Of a DNA stretch of 64,000 nucleotides, positions 1 to 10,600 are shown one piece after another. Location of the stretch: contig NC_020179.2 in NCBI RefSeq assembly GCF_000224145.3, positions 1,699,612 through 1,763,611 of the forward strand, read 5' to 3'. The translations under genes and the position numbers were made by a program. Source of the DNA: Ciona intestinalis (lineage: Eukaryota; Chordata; Ascidiacea; Phlebobranchia; Cionidae). The number at the start of each line of letters is the position of its first letter. Positions within the stretch are counted from its first letter, which is position 1. The notes below the pieces were generated by a model. The model was not told the DNA's origin and did not search any database. It saw only the letters and a program-made list of their open reading frames with translations.

Positions 1-81
1 ACTTTATCCTCACGTGGCTGAAAAACGACAGCTGTTAAACACAGGTGTTCTGTTTCAGACACCTCATGCAAGCTTACGAGT
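1..81 (-). mobile_element. tRNA-derived SINE tail (Cics-like)
   Basis: 3' part of the SINE in reverse; reaches to within about 10 bases of a SMARCAL1 splice donor. Confidence 0.75.
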
Positions 82-91
82 TAGTTCTTAC

Positions 92-3000
92 CCCTGGATT
101 CCAAAACAGCTCCGCAAAAACAACCAATGAAGCTGAATGAAGAGTAATCCCCATGTTTGCAGCTGTAATGCTCAACAGCGCCACCTTGCAGGAAGAATTT
201 TCTTGGAATCTCGCCACTTCAGTTTGACGGCGCTCAGATGGTGTTGAGCCATCTATTCGAATGTAGTCACAGCCCTGGATTAAAATTTAAGAATTACGCG
301 ATTCTAAAGTCTTATTACACATACTAAGTACATTGAATATTTGCATTATTATAAATATAGTGGGGTGGGGGAGATGGGACATCTTTAGCACATAATATCC
401 AAATATTCTGAGGCAAGAGAATATGGGTTTGGGGCTCTATTTTGCTACAATTATAGATAAATTTGTTCTTGCCCGAGAGAATTATTAATATTTGCTTTTA
501 CCTCAAACCAGTTGTCCCTTATGGGTTTGCTAAATTATCAGCCACATATAAAAAAAATTATTAAAAAAACTAAAAAATTGTTACCTACAAAGTTAACACA
601 TGTGCGGTAACTTGTAAGCGGGCATGAGATGTATGAAATAGAACTCATAACGACTGTCCCACCCCACCAAGCAAACATAAATAGGCATTCATTTAATTCA
701 TTTAGTACATAGAAAAAACAGTACACACAAAGAAATATTTACTGCATGGAAAAAAACAAAGAAAAATTTAGCACATAAGAAAACACAAAGAAAAAAAGAA
801 ATATAGTTTAACTTCATAAATACCTTTTTATTCAAGTCAGTTTCTACACTGTCGAGCACAGATTTATGATGAGCAAATAACAGGAACTTGTGGCCGCCCT
901 CCAAAAGATCAAGCACATAAGACTTGATACCTGGCAGCTTAAACTTGGCTGTCTCGTTGAAATATTGAAGCAGAATTCCGTGCTTTTCTGCAGCCTGTAA
1001 AAAAAAAACACAGATTACAGATTTATTACAATATAGAATTGGAAGCAGTGTTCTGCTTTATAAAGTCTTGCCATAATTGTAAGAAACTACTGTATCAGTC
1101 TGTATAAATTTGATTAATTATTTAAACACACATAACAGAATATCCAGACAAAGTAAATTTAATTTAAAAACAGCCAAACATCCATGAAAAGTTAGAAGTA
1201 ATACAGCGGATTTCTAAACCCCAAATTCAAGTATTTACATTCCTATTTTTCTTACTAAGCTAAATGTGAAATAAAAATGGTGTAGCAACCACGCCTATTT
1301 TCTTCCAACTAAATGTAAATATGTTTTTAACTGTAAGCGTGTTTTAACAACTATTGTTTTGTCGCTATATCCTGTTTTTGTTTAAAATATTTTTAATTCT
1401 TCGCTACCGTAATCGTAGAGACGAATAAAGTTATTTACTATTAAAAGTATTAATTATTAAAAATCCAACATACCGAAAGACCTTTTTGATTAACGGCACT
1501 CTGTGATGCTTCTAAAAGTTTCCTCTGTTTTATTGAGGCTTTTTCAATGCTGACATCTAGCGCCACTGTGCGACGGAGTTTCGGTGGAAGTTGGTGAAGC
1601 ACGTCGTCTTTTGTGCGACGGAGCATGACCGTTTCTTGGAGAATTAAACGTAGCTCAGTCATGTTTGATGAGCCAGAATAATCCCATCCCCAGGTGTTCT
1701 GTAGAAAAAATTAGATTTTATTGTTCTAGCATGAATGTAACCTAATAATTATCCTTGCATAGCGGGACAGTCGTTATAACACAGGTGTTACTATTCAAGC
1801 ACTTTGTGCATGCTTATGACGTTATGAGTAAGTTTTTTGTTTCGTGTGGCTGACAATTTGGACAATCCCATTAGGTACCCAACAGTTAAACCAATTTTCC
1901 TCAAGTGTCTTTTCTACAACAACACCAGCATAAGTCTGGATCAGGAGTTCCCAAACTGCGGCCCATGGGCTATCTGCGGCCCGCAGGAGCAAAATAAATG
2001 GCTCTCAGAGGACTTTAAAATTACTGATTGCATACGTTCACAAATGTACATATTACTTTAAAGTTTAAAAAACCGTCTAAAAATGTTGTATTGATTTCTG
2101 TAATAATTTACATTGTCTTTGTTACGTCACAAAAATAGTTATGACTGTCACAGCATCAGCCAACCTTCCACGCTTGTTACTCTAGTATAGGGATTATATC
2201 GCGGCATGGTTTAACAAAAAAAAAACTGGAAACTTTGTCTTTTACTCCGCAAGTACGTAGTTTAATCTGTTCTAGAAGCCATGTTTATTACCAGCATATG
2301 TGTCGAACTTCCTGACCTAAAAGTATTCGTTATAACCAAATTTTGGCCAATACAAGTTGCGTCGCCAATATAGCAAGGAAAACCTTGCCCGACGCATAAT
2401 TATGATTTTACATATTAGCACGCGATAAAATAAGTTTGGGAACCCCTGGTCTAGATAGACTTTAGAACCTGTATCCACTGGTCTAGAGAGAAGCTCTCTA
2501 ACCACTGTGCTACAGTGTTCAATCAGTATGTTGCGTAAAAAAATATATGTAACACAACCGATTTAGAAAAACTTAAAATTATTCTAATTATACTGCTTTA
2601 TGAAGCTAGTCCGTGTGATGCCTCTCCTATATCTAAGGCTATCATATAGGAAGTATATATACTTTTTCTTTAGCTTGGGGCAATGAGCAAACTATGGCCT
2701 AAACCTATGTCCCATGTTGTGCCTTGCTGTAGGATCAAAGTCAAACCCATATAGAATACTATTAGCTTATAAGCACAGTATAGAGTCTGTAGAAAAAATT
2801 AAGAAAAAAACAAACCTGTTTTGCATTACAGTATCTCAGACCAAATTGGTGGAAATAGGGAAAGAGATCAGATCTCAATGTTGAAATTTGTGTATATAGT
2901 TCCGATGGTCTTGATAATGCAGGGGTACCAGAGAGAAGCAGAAGGTGTTTGGTGTGTTTTAAAACTGCAGTTGCTGATTTTGCTCTTGCAGTTTTAAAGT

Positions 3001-5776
3001 TTTTGATAAAATGAGATTCATCCTGTAAAAAATGTTTCAGTTTTTTTTATAAAATGTAATAAAATTTATGGTCGTTAAACATAAAGTACCTTGCTGATTA
3101 ATGTGGTGAATTCTATTTATTATTGCTCTTCAATCGGCTATGGTGTATAGTTCTGTACTTTGGTAACGAGAAAGTATATAGTAAGGTGGGAAAAGATGGG
3201 ACACCTTTTCATTCTATTTTCTCGTGCCAATTAGTAGTAAACAAATAACATTAAAAGAATAATAAACCCACATCCTCACGACTCCCATAGACCGTTATTA
3301 ATTGTTTAAAACAAAATCAGTATATTTGGATAATATGTGCTAAAGGTGTCCCGTCTTCTCCAACTCTATTATAATTTATAGATAATACTTACCACTATTG
3401 CACATTTGTATTTCTTAGCTTCGAATCTTGCCTGGTGTTTAGTAAGCAGATCGTAACTAATAACAGTAACAAGAGAGTTTGTTGGAATGTTATCTCTTCC
3501 AGTCAACATTACATTAACATCATCATGTTCAAGCTGGGATGGAAGCCAACGTAATAGAGACTGAAAAAAATACAATAAGATTTAACAACAGTAGCCAAAA
3601 TTGAAATAAAAATTCTATCTTTTGTTATGGGTTCAGTTCTAACTTTTAAAGTGAGATGTCACCACAACTTTTAAAATAGGATAAACATTATATGTAACAG
3701 TTTTTACCTGGAATTTAGGCCATAGTTAACCTAGTAACAAGCTTTGTAAAAACTTTTAAATGCTAAACAAATGTAGACCCATTTACCTCTTTCCACATAA
3801 GTCTAACAGATGAAGGGCAGATAATCAACAAAGGCCAACTGCTTCTATAATATGACGCGATACAGATACTTTGCACTGTTTTACCCAAACCCATGTCATC
3901 AGCAAGAAGAATTCGACCATTTTTTGACAGTGCAAAACTAAAGAAATACTTGTATTTAGGAATTTTGGTAATGAATAAACAGTCAAAAATGACATTCTGG
4001 GTCTTTACTACAAATTTTCAACAAAATAGGTAGAAAAAATAAAATATTTTTTTAAGGCTATGTAATATAACATTATATATTTTGCATCTAATGTGTTCTA
4101 TGCTATTGCAGAAATGTTCTGTGTAACATGTCAGTTGGTCATCAAAATTAAGAAAACATTTACGTACTTTACTCCTTCTCGTTGAAAAGGCATCAAAGAG
4201 GTTTCCACTTTTTCATCAACATGGGAAAGATCAAACTCCTGGAGGACAGAATCAGTTTTGGCTCCAGAGATTTTGCTCTTGAAGATCTGAAGCAGAGTGG
4301 ACGGGAAAGTCTCCAAATGAAGATCTTGCTCTTTGTTGATAGAGGAAACTAGAAAAGAAAGACTCTTTATTTTGAGATCAGGTGTAGGTTGTTTTGTTTC
4401 ATACACCTCGTGCCAGCTTACGAGTTACCATGTATATAAAGCTAAAAATTTAGACAATCCATTAATGGCAACTAGGTTGAGGTAATTGCTGTTAAGTGTA
4501 TTGCACAAGAACACATACGCCCAAAATGGTAGCAGCGACGAGCTTCAAACCCATTACCTCTGGGTTAAAGCTTACCAACTGTACCATGATGCCAGTGTAA
4601 TGATTAGGATCTCTTGGGGTGCTACTGTTTTTCTTGTAGACATGTTCTTGGGCAATACACTTAACAGCAATTGCTCCAACCCGGTGGTGCTTTAATATGG
4701 AGTATCCGAATTGTTAATGTGATCATTCAGTATGAAAACTATTGTTCAGTTCTTACCCAACTGGTTATAATCAGTTAAATGGAAACTCCACTGCCTTGTA
4801 TTGATGTCGTATACTTTGCTTGGTAAGGATTTAAATATAGCAACTGCCTTGTTATTGTAAGGCATCTCCACTTCAAAATGTGTATCTGATATAAGGTAAC
4901 ATCTGTTGAGAAAAAAAGGTTTTATTTAAGGTGGTAAGGTACTATTGGAGATTTCATTGGCCAGAAAACCAGGAAAAATTTCTAACTTTATAAAGTAGCC
5001 TATATGTGCAACAAATGGTAGTACTACTAACATAGTAATATCAACTGTTTATTAATTATGTACTAAAATAACATGCCGGAGATATTTTAAACAAGACTAC
5101 CATGTGAAAATTATAGCTTTTCTAGAAGTCTGATATATTGGTGTTTTGGAAAATGCATTGTAAAGAATAGGCTACCAAGCATATAAATATTAAAAGACAA
5201 AGTGTTCATACTTTCCATTGCACTTTGTGTTATTATGATTGACGTCATCTAAGGATAGAGAAGTAGAGCCACCCTCAGCGCTTTTTACAATGACTGCATT
5301 TTCCGGGTTGGATAGCTGGAATCCAGAGCTTCTCACTTTTGAGGCTGAAAACAAACAGTTTAAACAGGAAAACTTAAATTTTGTATGGTCATACCTAGTG
5401 TTGCATGATCAGACGTGCTGAAATTCCATTTCTTAGTTGCTGGGTCATACCTTCTTGAAGCAATGCTTTTAAAAACTGTAACGAGCTTGGGATTGTATGG
5501 ACATGTCACACTAAAACGATTGCCTTGTATTACGGTACATTTTAGAGAAATGCCAGACTTTTTTGGACCATAAAAACCGTTTTGAGTGTTGGAGTTATCA
5601 TTTAATGCTCTTTTCGGTTTAATTTCTACCGGGGCAGAGGTAGAAGCAAAAGTTTTGACGTTGGTTTTGACAGGCACTGTATTGGCAGATGCTGCCGCTT
5701 TTTCAGATCGAATACGTATCGCTCGCAAGCGATTTTCCTCAATCCTTTTTCTTTGTTCTTCTGTATGCTGAGGCAT
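92..5776 (-). CDS. SMARCAL1: SMARCAL1 (HARP-domain annealing helicase), 3' end outside window
   Basis: SNF2-family ATPase that rewinds RPA-coated DNA at stalled forks in the nucleus. Exons, in transcript order: 5776-5395, 5344-5212, 4902-4757, 4348-4168, 3937-3787, 3560-3393, 3022-2816, 1698-1474, 994-824, 274-92. All junctions are GT-AG and phases agree, giving 649 codons before the window ends. The N-terminus ([16 protein letters not shown]) matches the RPA-binding motif. A first HARP domain lies at about residues 75-127 and a second at about 172-220. The helicase has Walker A (DDMGLGKT, about 294-301), the DESH box (about 388-391), [27 protein letters not shown], then [20 protein letters not shown] and [10 protein letters not shown] of the C-terminal lobe. 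The final motif VI exon (VHRIGQ) must lie left of base 1. The chosen ATG at 5776 starts the conserved RPA motif. A CAACAG acceptor sits just upstream, possibly a 5'UTR or spliced-leader acceptor. Identity is very sure. Confidence 0.95.
356..520. mobile_element. MITE (Cimi-like), diverged
   Basis: Clear left end ATATAGTGGGGTGGGGGAGA; right end decayed. Intron of SMARCAL1. Confidence 0.6.
538..672 (+). mobile_element. SINE, 3' half
   Basis: From CAGCCACATA to AACGACTGTC; head missing. SMARCAL1 intron. Confidence 0.7.
1279..1445 (+). mobile_element. Third repeat family (GACGAATAAAGTTATT tail)
   Basis: Shares TTTTGTCGCTATATCCTGTT and TCGCTACCGTAATCGTAGAG with copies below and ends in an ATT-rich tail, as a non-LTR retroelement 3' end or SINE would. 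Confidence 0.6.
1753..1930 (-). mobile_element. SINE fragment
   Basis: Reverse tail and centre, ending just before the hAT element. Confidence 0.65.
1942..2448. mobile_element. Non-autonomous hAT element with 8-bp target duplication
   Basis: Ends CAGGAGTTCCC and GGGAACCCCTG form the inverted terminal repeats. They are flanked by GTCTGGAT (1934-1941) and GTCTAGAT (2449-2456), an 8-bp target duplication with one mismatch. No transposase is encoded in the 507 bases. Lies in a SMARCAL1 intron. Confidence 0.85.
3175..3373. mobile_element. MITE (Cimi-like), near full length
   Basis: Both inverted ends present (GTGGGAAAAGATGGGACACC / GGTGTCCCGTCTTCTCCAAC), TATA-type flanks. SMARCAL1 intron. Confidence 0.85.
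4390..4600 (-). mobile_element. SINE (Cics-like)
   Basis: Reverse copy abutting a plus-oriented fragment at 4612-4712. SMARCAL1 intron. Confidence 0.75.
4612..4712 (+). mobile_element. SINE centre fragment
   Basis: Contains CTTGGGCAATACACTTAACA; inverted relative to its neighbour. Confidence 0.65.
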
Positions 5777-6185
5777 TCGTATCTGTTGTGTGAATAATAA
5801 CAAAAAAATCACCTGAACTACGCAATGGTAAAGCTATGTTTCCAGCTACACTGATCAAACTGAAAGTATCGCTAAAGGGGATTTTTTGTAAATTAAAAAC
5901 CTATTCGCGTACACTGAAATAGCGTATGAAATATTTAGTAAATATATATATGAGATCCAGCATAAAGTTTGCTAAATGCTATTTAACCTCTGTATGTTGT
6001 TTTAGACGGATGTCATTGTGAAGCCTAAATACGGCTCCCAGGAAACGCAACCCAAATTGTTGTGACGAAACAAGAGCACACGACAAATGCGTTGTCATGC
6101 AACCTAAATAACTTAAAATTTCACATTTATTTGGGAAAAATATCATTAGGTGTTACCGATTTATGTTACCACTTGTATATGCGAA
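5777..6185. promoter_or_regulatory. Head-to-head intergenic region, SMARCAL1 / unknown ORF
   Basis: These 409 bases separate the two divergent start codons and must hold both upstream regions. No TATA box in a clear position and no repeat were seen. A bidirectional promoter is an inference from spacing alone. Confidence 0.4.
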
Positions 6186-7379
6186 ATGACGAAGTATTGC
6201 AGGTGCATGGATCCTTTGTCTGTTGGCGATGGCAAAGGCCTCTGCCACAACAAAGATAAAAAGAAAAGAAGAGTGGAAGAGATTTTTAAAGTAATATTAT
6301 ATGCGTCGAATGGTCATGGACGTAAACTGGATTTGGACGCACATACCACAAGGCTTGCTTGCTTTAAACCAGAGATGTCGCAAATAGAAGTGCAGCTCAG
6401 CAGGCAAATGAAAATAAAGCAGGAAGACACGGCAGTCGAAAAGTACAGTCCGACAAAAAACAGTTGCTCTTGTCACAAAATTTCGGAGAGTGAAGAAACC
6501 GAAGTCTCGCCGTCTAAGTCCGAACCGACTTCACCGGATAAGAAACCTAAAAGTCTAACCCAGCGAATTATGGCCATGCTGAAGAAAAGGATAAGTCCTT
6601 TAAAAGAGGAAAAGCAAGACCATGAAATACAACAAGCTCTTACCGCAGCGGTTTTGAGAGCACATGCGAAAAGTAATCGAAAAGGTCCGATGAGGATTGT
6701 CACCGTGCCGCTTCGTAGCGGAGGCTACTTACACCCGGAATATCATTTGGATAACCAACCGTATCGTTCGGTTAATAACTTCAGCGAGCAGGAACCGATC
6801 AATTTCCATACATGGAGACGGACTTACGCGTGGTATCCAACTTCCTTTACGGCAAAAAGGTGGGGAGCGAAATACCAGCTTCAACACCGCACGCTTTTTC
6901 GCTTTCCGCATCAGAAATTTAGTATTTTCACACGAAGTCGTTCGGGTCCGAGAAATAACGGCTCTATGAAGCCGTGGATCTCTGTGAATGACCTTAGATT
7001 GCTTAGACGTTTAGCAGATAGGCTATCATGTCGTTATAAAGACTGCGGTAACTCTAGCTCGGCATTTATGCCAGCACCAAAACAGCCTCCATGCGGCAGG
7101 TGCATGAACAACAGGCGGAAAAAGCCAGTTCAGCAACAACCGTGTCACAGACAGCCAGCTGCTCAAAAGAACCAAAAGTTAGAATCGACACCAACAGCAA
7201 GCCAGAAATCAAATAAAATAGAAAGTTTAAATCGCTGGGATGACGAATTCAAGTCCCGAAATGCATCTCCGCCATTGAAATTCATGAACACATACCATTG
7301 GAGCATCAGACTCGCGTTCGTGAGTTTAAATCTACGGGAGGCGAGACTGGCTAACAGATACTGGACTGTACCATGTTGA
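6186..7379 (+). CDS. Intronless gene for a basic Cys/Ser-containing protein of unknown family (397 aa)
   Basis: A single open frame of 398 codons from ATG at 6186 (A at -3) to TGA. The frame is open slightly further upstream, but only without an ATG. The protein is strongly basic, with Lys/Arg clusters (KDKKKRR near the start, CMNNRRKKPVQQ near residue 320), several CxC or CxxC pairs (YCRCMD, SCSCHK, CGRCMN), a Ser/Pro/Glu tract with SPSKSEPTSPDKKPKS, and a central aromatic and Arg-rich stretch. No signal peptide or membrane segment is visible. AATAAA follows the stop by about 110 bases. The ORF length is far above chance for this AT-rich DNA, and codon use looks coding. It could be a nuclear or testis-type DNA-binding protein or a fast-evolving lineage-specific gene; I recognise no family and assign no function. 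Confidence 0.75.
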   Translation: MTKYCRCMDPLSVGDGKGLCHNKDKKKRRVEEIFKVILYASNGHGRKLDLDAHTTRLACFKPEMSQIEVQLSRQMKIKQEDTAVEKYSPTKNSCSCHKISESEETEVSPSKSEPTSPDKKPKSLTQRIMAMLKKRISPLKEEKQDHEIQQALTAAVLRAHAKSNRKGPMRIVTVPLRSGGYLHPEYHLDNQPYRSVNNFSEQEPINFHTWRRTYAWYPTSFTAKRWGAKYQLQHRTLFRFPHQKFSIFTRSRSGPRNNGSMKPWISVNDLRLLRRLADRLSCRYKDCGNSSSAFMPAPKQPPCGRCMNNRRKKPVQQQPCHRQPAAQKNQKLESTPTASQKSNKIESLNRWDDEFKSRNASPPLKFMNTYHWSIRLAFVSLNLREARLANRYWTVPC

Positions 7380-7491
7380 TTTTCGAGCACAATACTGTAA
7401 AATCTTACACTTCGTGCTGCATGATCGCTAGGCTAGTTTGGCTGTATATGTTTATAGGGCCAATCTATAGAGTATACAGCGTGGGAAAGTA

Positions 7492-7497
7492 AATAAA
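7492..7497 (+). terminator. Poly(A) signal AATAAA for the intronless ORF
   Basis: Canonical AATAAA 113 bases after the stop codon of the plus-strand ORF, before the convergent PLRG1 3' end. Confidence 0.5.
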
Positions 7498-7689
7498 CAA
7501 ATACAGTGCCGAGTATTTTCAGTTTTATATCGAAATTCGTTGCGAGAGAGCTATGCCGCAGCAGTGGGCATCGTAGGTCGTGTTATGATTAGAAAACGGT
7601 AAAAAACAGTTGCACATGATGATAGCGCAGTAAACGACCTTTGGCGTGTGAAATAAAGACAGCTGGAATGCGTAGGTCTTCTTGCCGAT

Positions 7690-10600
7690 TCAGAAACGCT
7701 TTTTTCGTACAATCTCTGGTTTCCAATTGATAGGGTGCGATTCCTCTGACTATTAAAACAAAAAACAACAATAAATTTGTTATCGAATAAAAAGAGCTTC
7801 GTTCTACCTACACGTTACACTTATCACGGAAAACCATCAAGCCCAAAAAAAATTCCAAAAAACGCATATCGTATTGTATAATACATAAGGATGGTGAAGA
7901 TGGGAGATCTTTTAACTATTTTATTTTCCCTTTAAATAATAAACAAAAAACATTAAAGAATTGTAAAACTATATCCCCACGACTCCCATAGACCGTTGTT
8001 AAATGTTTAAAACAAGATCCAAGATATTTGGATATTGTGTGCTAAAGGTGTCCCTTCTTACCTTACTTTACTATATTAAACAAAGCATAAACGTCATTAT
8101 TTACAATACAGTAAAAGAAAGCTTACCGCTTCGTCATCTTCTTTATAAATCTTGATTGTTTTGTCGGCTTCGCACGTCACTAAACGACTCTCACTTTTGT
8201 CAAACGCCATGGCAAAAACGCCGCTCTCGCTGTCCAGAGAACCGGGTTGAACGGGCGCTTTTGTACGTTGAAAGTTGTAGCCTGTGCGCCAGTCCCAAAG
8301 ATGCACTGTACCGTTGTCGGCTGCAATTGAACGGAATTTGTTAGTTTGGTAGGTTACAATGGGTTGCGTGCTTGCTCTAACACAGAGGTTACTGGTTCAA
8401 AGCCCATCGCCGCTACCATTATGCCATTTGTGAGAATATACGTGTCTTTGGGCAAAAAAACAGCCACAACCTATGTGAAAACTCGTAAGCGGATACAAAG
8501 AGTATAAAATAAGACACCCATGTCATAATGACTATTGTTTCTTTGCCATTATGCATCAAGACAAGAAAGTGCACACAATGTCATTTCTGTTATATCTTAG
8601 CATCTTTTACTTTATATTCTGTTTAATAAACTTAGTTAGTCAGATATGCAAAACCTCCTACCTCCAGAGACCAGCACACCATCAGAACTTAAAGCAAGGC
8701 AGTTAACAATAGCGTTGTGGCCTGACATGTTCTGTATAAAATCACCATCCGGAAATTTCCACTGTTTTATGTTGTCTGGTGCCCCGCTAGCAAACGTGTA
8801 TCTGTATGAGAGTGCAATTTGTGGTAAATTGGCTTTTTATAACCAGTACAGTATGTATAATATTTTTATATTTAAATAATGTTAAAGATTGTTTTACATT
8901 TATTAACAGAGGGATTGAAAAAGACCATTTTATTGTATTTTGTAAAGGGGGGGGGGAGAGGGTCCTATACCAAAAAATGGTGGTACCCGACCCAGGGTTT
9001 TAGCCAAAGTTGGCCCTTAATCACAACCCTCTTTTCAAATGTTATTGGTATTTAAAATATTACAAAACCTCTAGCCAATATTGGAATATAACAAAAATCG
9101 TTAGGAAACTCACTGTGTCGGGTGCATAGCAATGGAACGGATACTTTTCTTGTGGTTTGTAAGACAGGAGCGTGTTTTTCCCGCAGCCAGATCCCACAGA
9201 CGAACTGTACAATCGTGTGAAGCTGTTATAACCTGTATGAGATTAGGGTTTTAAAATATATATTAGGGTGGGGGAGGATGGGACGCCTTCAGCACAAAAT
9301 ATCAAATATCCTGATCCTGTTTTAAACAATTAACAACAGTCTATAGGAGTCGTGGAATACGGTTTTAAAATTCTTCAAACGTTTATGTTTACTACCAAAT
9401 GGGACGATAAAATAGAATAAAAAGATGTCTCATCTTACCCCACAGCGTTAAATATGGTTGTATAAATTTACAATTTAAATTTAATTGATAGGACGCAAAA
9501 ATTGTTATATATTCTTACACCTATTGTTATATAATAGACTAAGTGATCTCTTGACCATTTTACCACTGTGATATATATTTTTCCTGATGGCCACTGTCGA
9601 GCTACAGCCTGCCTAAAGCTTTTATATTAACAAGTAAACTGTAAAAAATACCTCTGGCAATGCAGCTTGGCATTTGACATCAGCAACTGTGTTAGTATGA
9701 CCTGACAGTGTCATAATATTTGCTTTAGTTCTCATGTCCCACACCTGCATATGAATAGAATGTAAATTTTTTATTGTACGTGGGTAAGGTCTTACAACAT
9801 AGCATTTCCTGGGATTTAGACCAGATTTAGAGCTGACATTCAGGGTGCTACAACCCATTAGTGATTACTGGGTTGAAGCAATGTCAGTTTAGTGTCATGC
9901 CCAAGGACACTAATGCCATCAATGGTGCCAGTACCAAGCATCGAACCTAGTATCTTTTGGTTACTAATTTACGCTGCAAGCTCCTAAACATTCAATTACA
10001 ATGTTGGGCGTAACAAAAATACAGGAAGGTTTATGAAAATGTTAATGTTAAATAATGAAATCAAAATTGAATTTATTATCATGATTATATTTACTTATTT
10101 CAGTCTAATTTTACAGAACTGTTTTAAAAATCAATTAAAAAATCAACTTCCCAGTAAAAAACGCAATGTAAAATACAGGACAAAAGAGAAGCACAGAATG
10201 CATCATAAAATGAAAAAACAATGAACATGAACTCAAAACACTGCTCACCCTGGCAGAAGAATCACGACCACAAGTAACTAAAACATCAATGGTAGGATGA
10301 AGATCAAGGGCGTAACACGCACTTAAGTGACCGTGATAATGTCTGATCACCTGTGTAATGTAACTGGGTGAAAACATATATATATATTCTTTTTATATAT
10401 AATACAGACATATTATTTCAAGCCTTCATGGTAAACATTACGTTCTGCAGTTGATTTTAAAATCAACTTTCTAATAAAAACGTAATGTAAAATACCAAAA
10501 AAAAATTTTTTAAGTGACAAGGTGAAAAACAAAATTTAAAAAATCAAAATGTAAAAAACCTAATGTCAAATATAAATCGAATTATAGAAACATTTACTTT

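Noticed and set aside
6473-6911. Minus- and other-frame ORFs inside 6186-7379
   Set aside because: Shadows of the long plus-strand frame.
8156-8344. Plus-strand ORF of 62 codons
   Set aside because: It is the complement of the PLRG1 exon that encodes [13 protein letters not shown]; no independent support.
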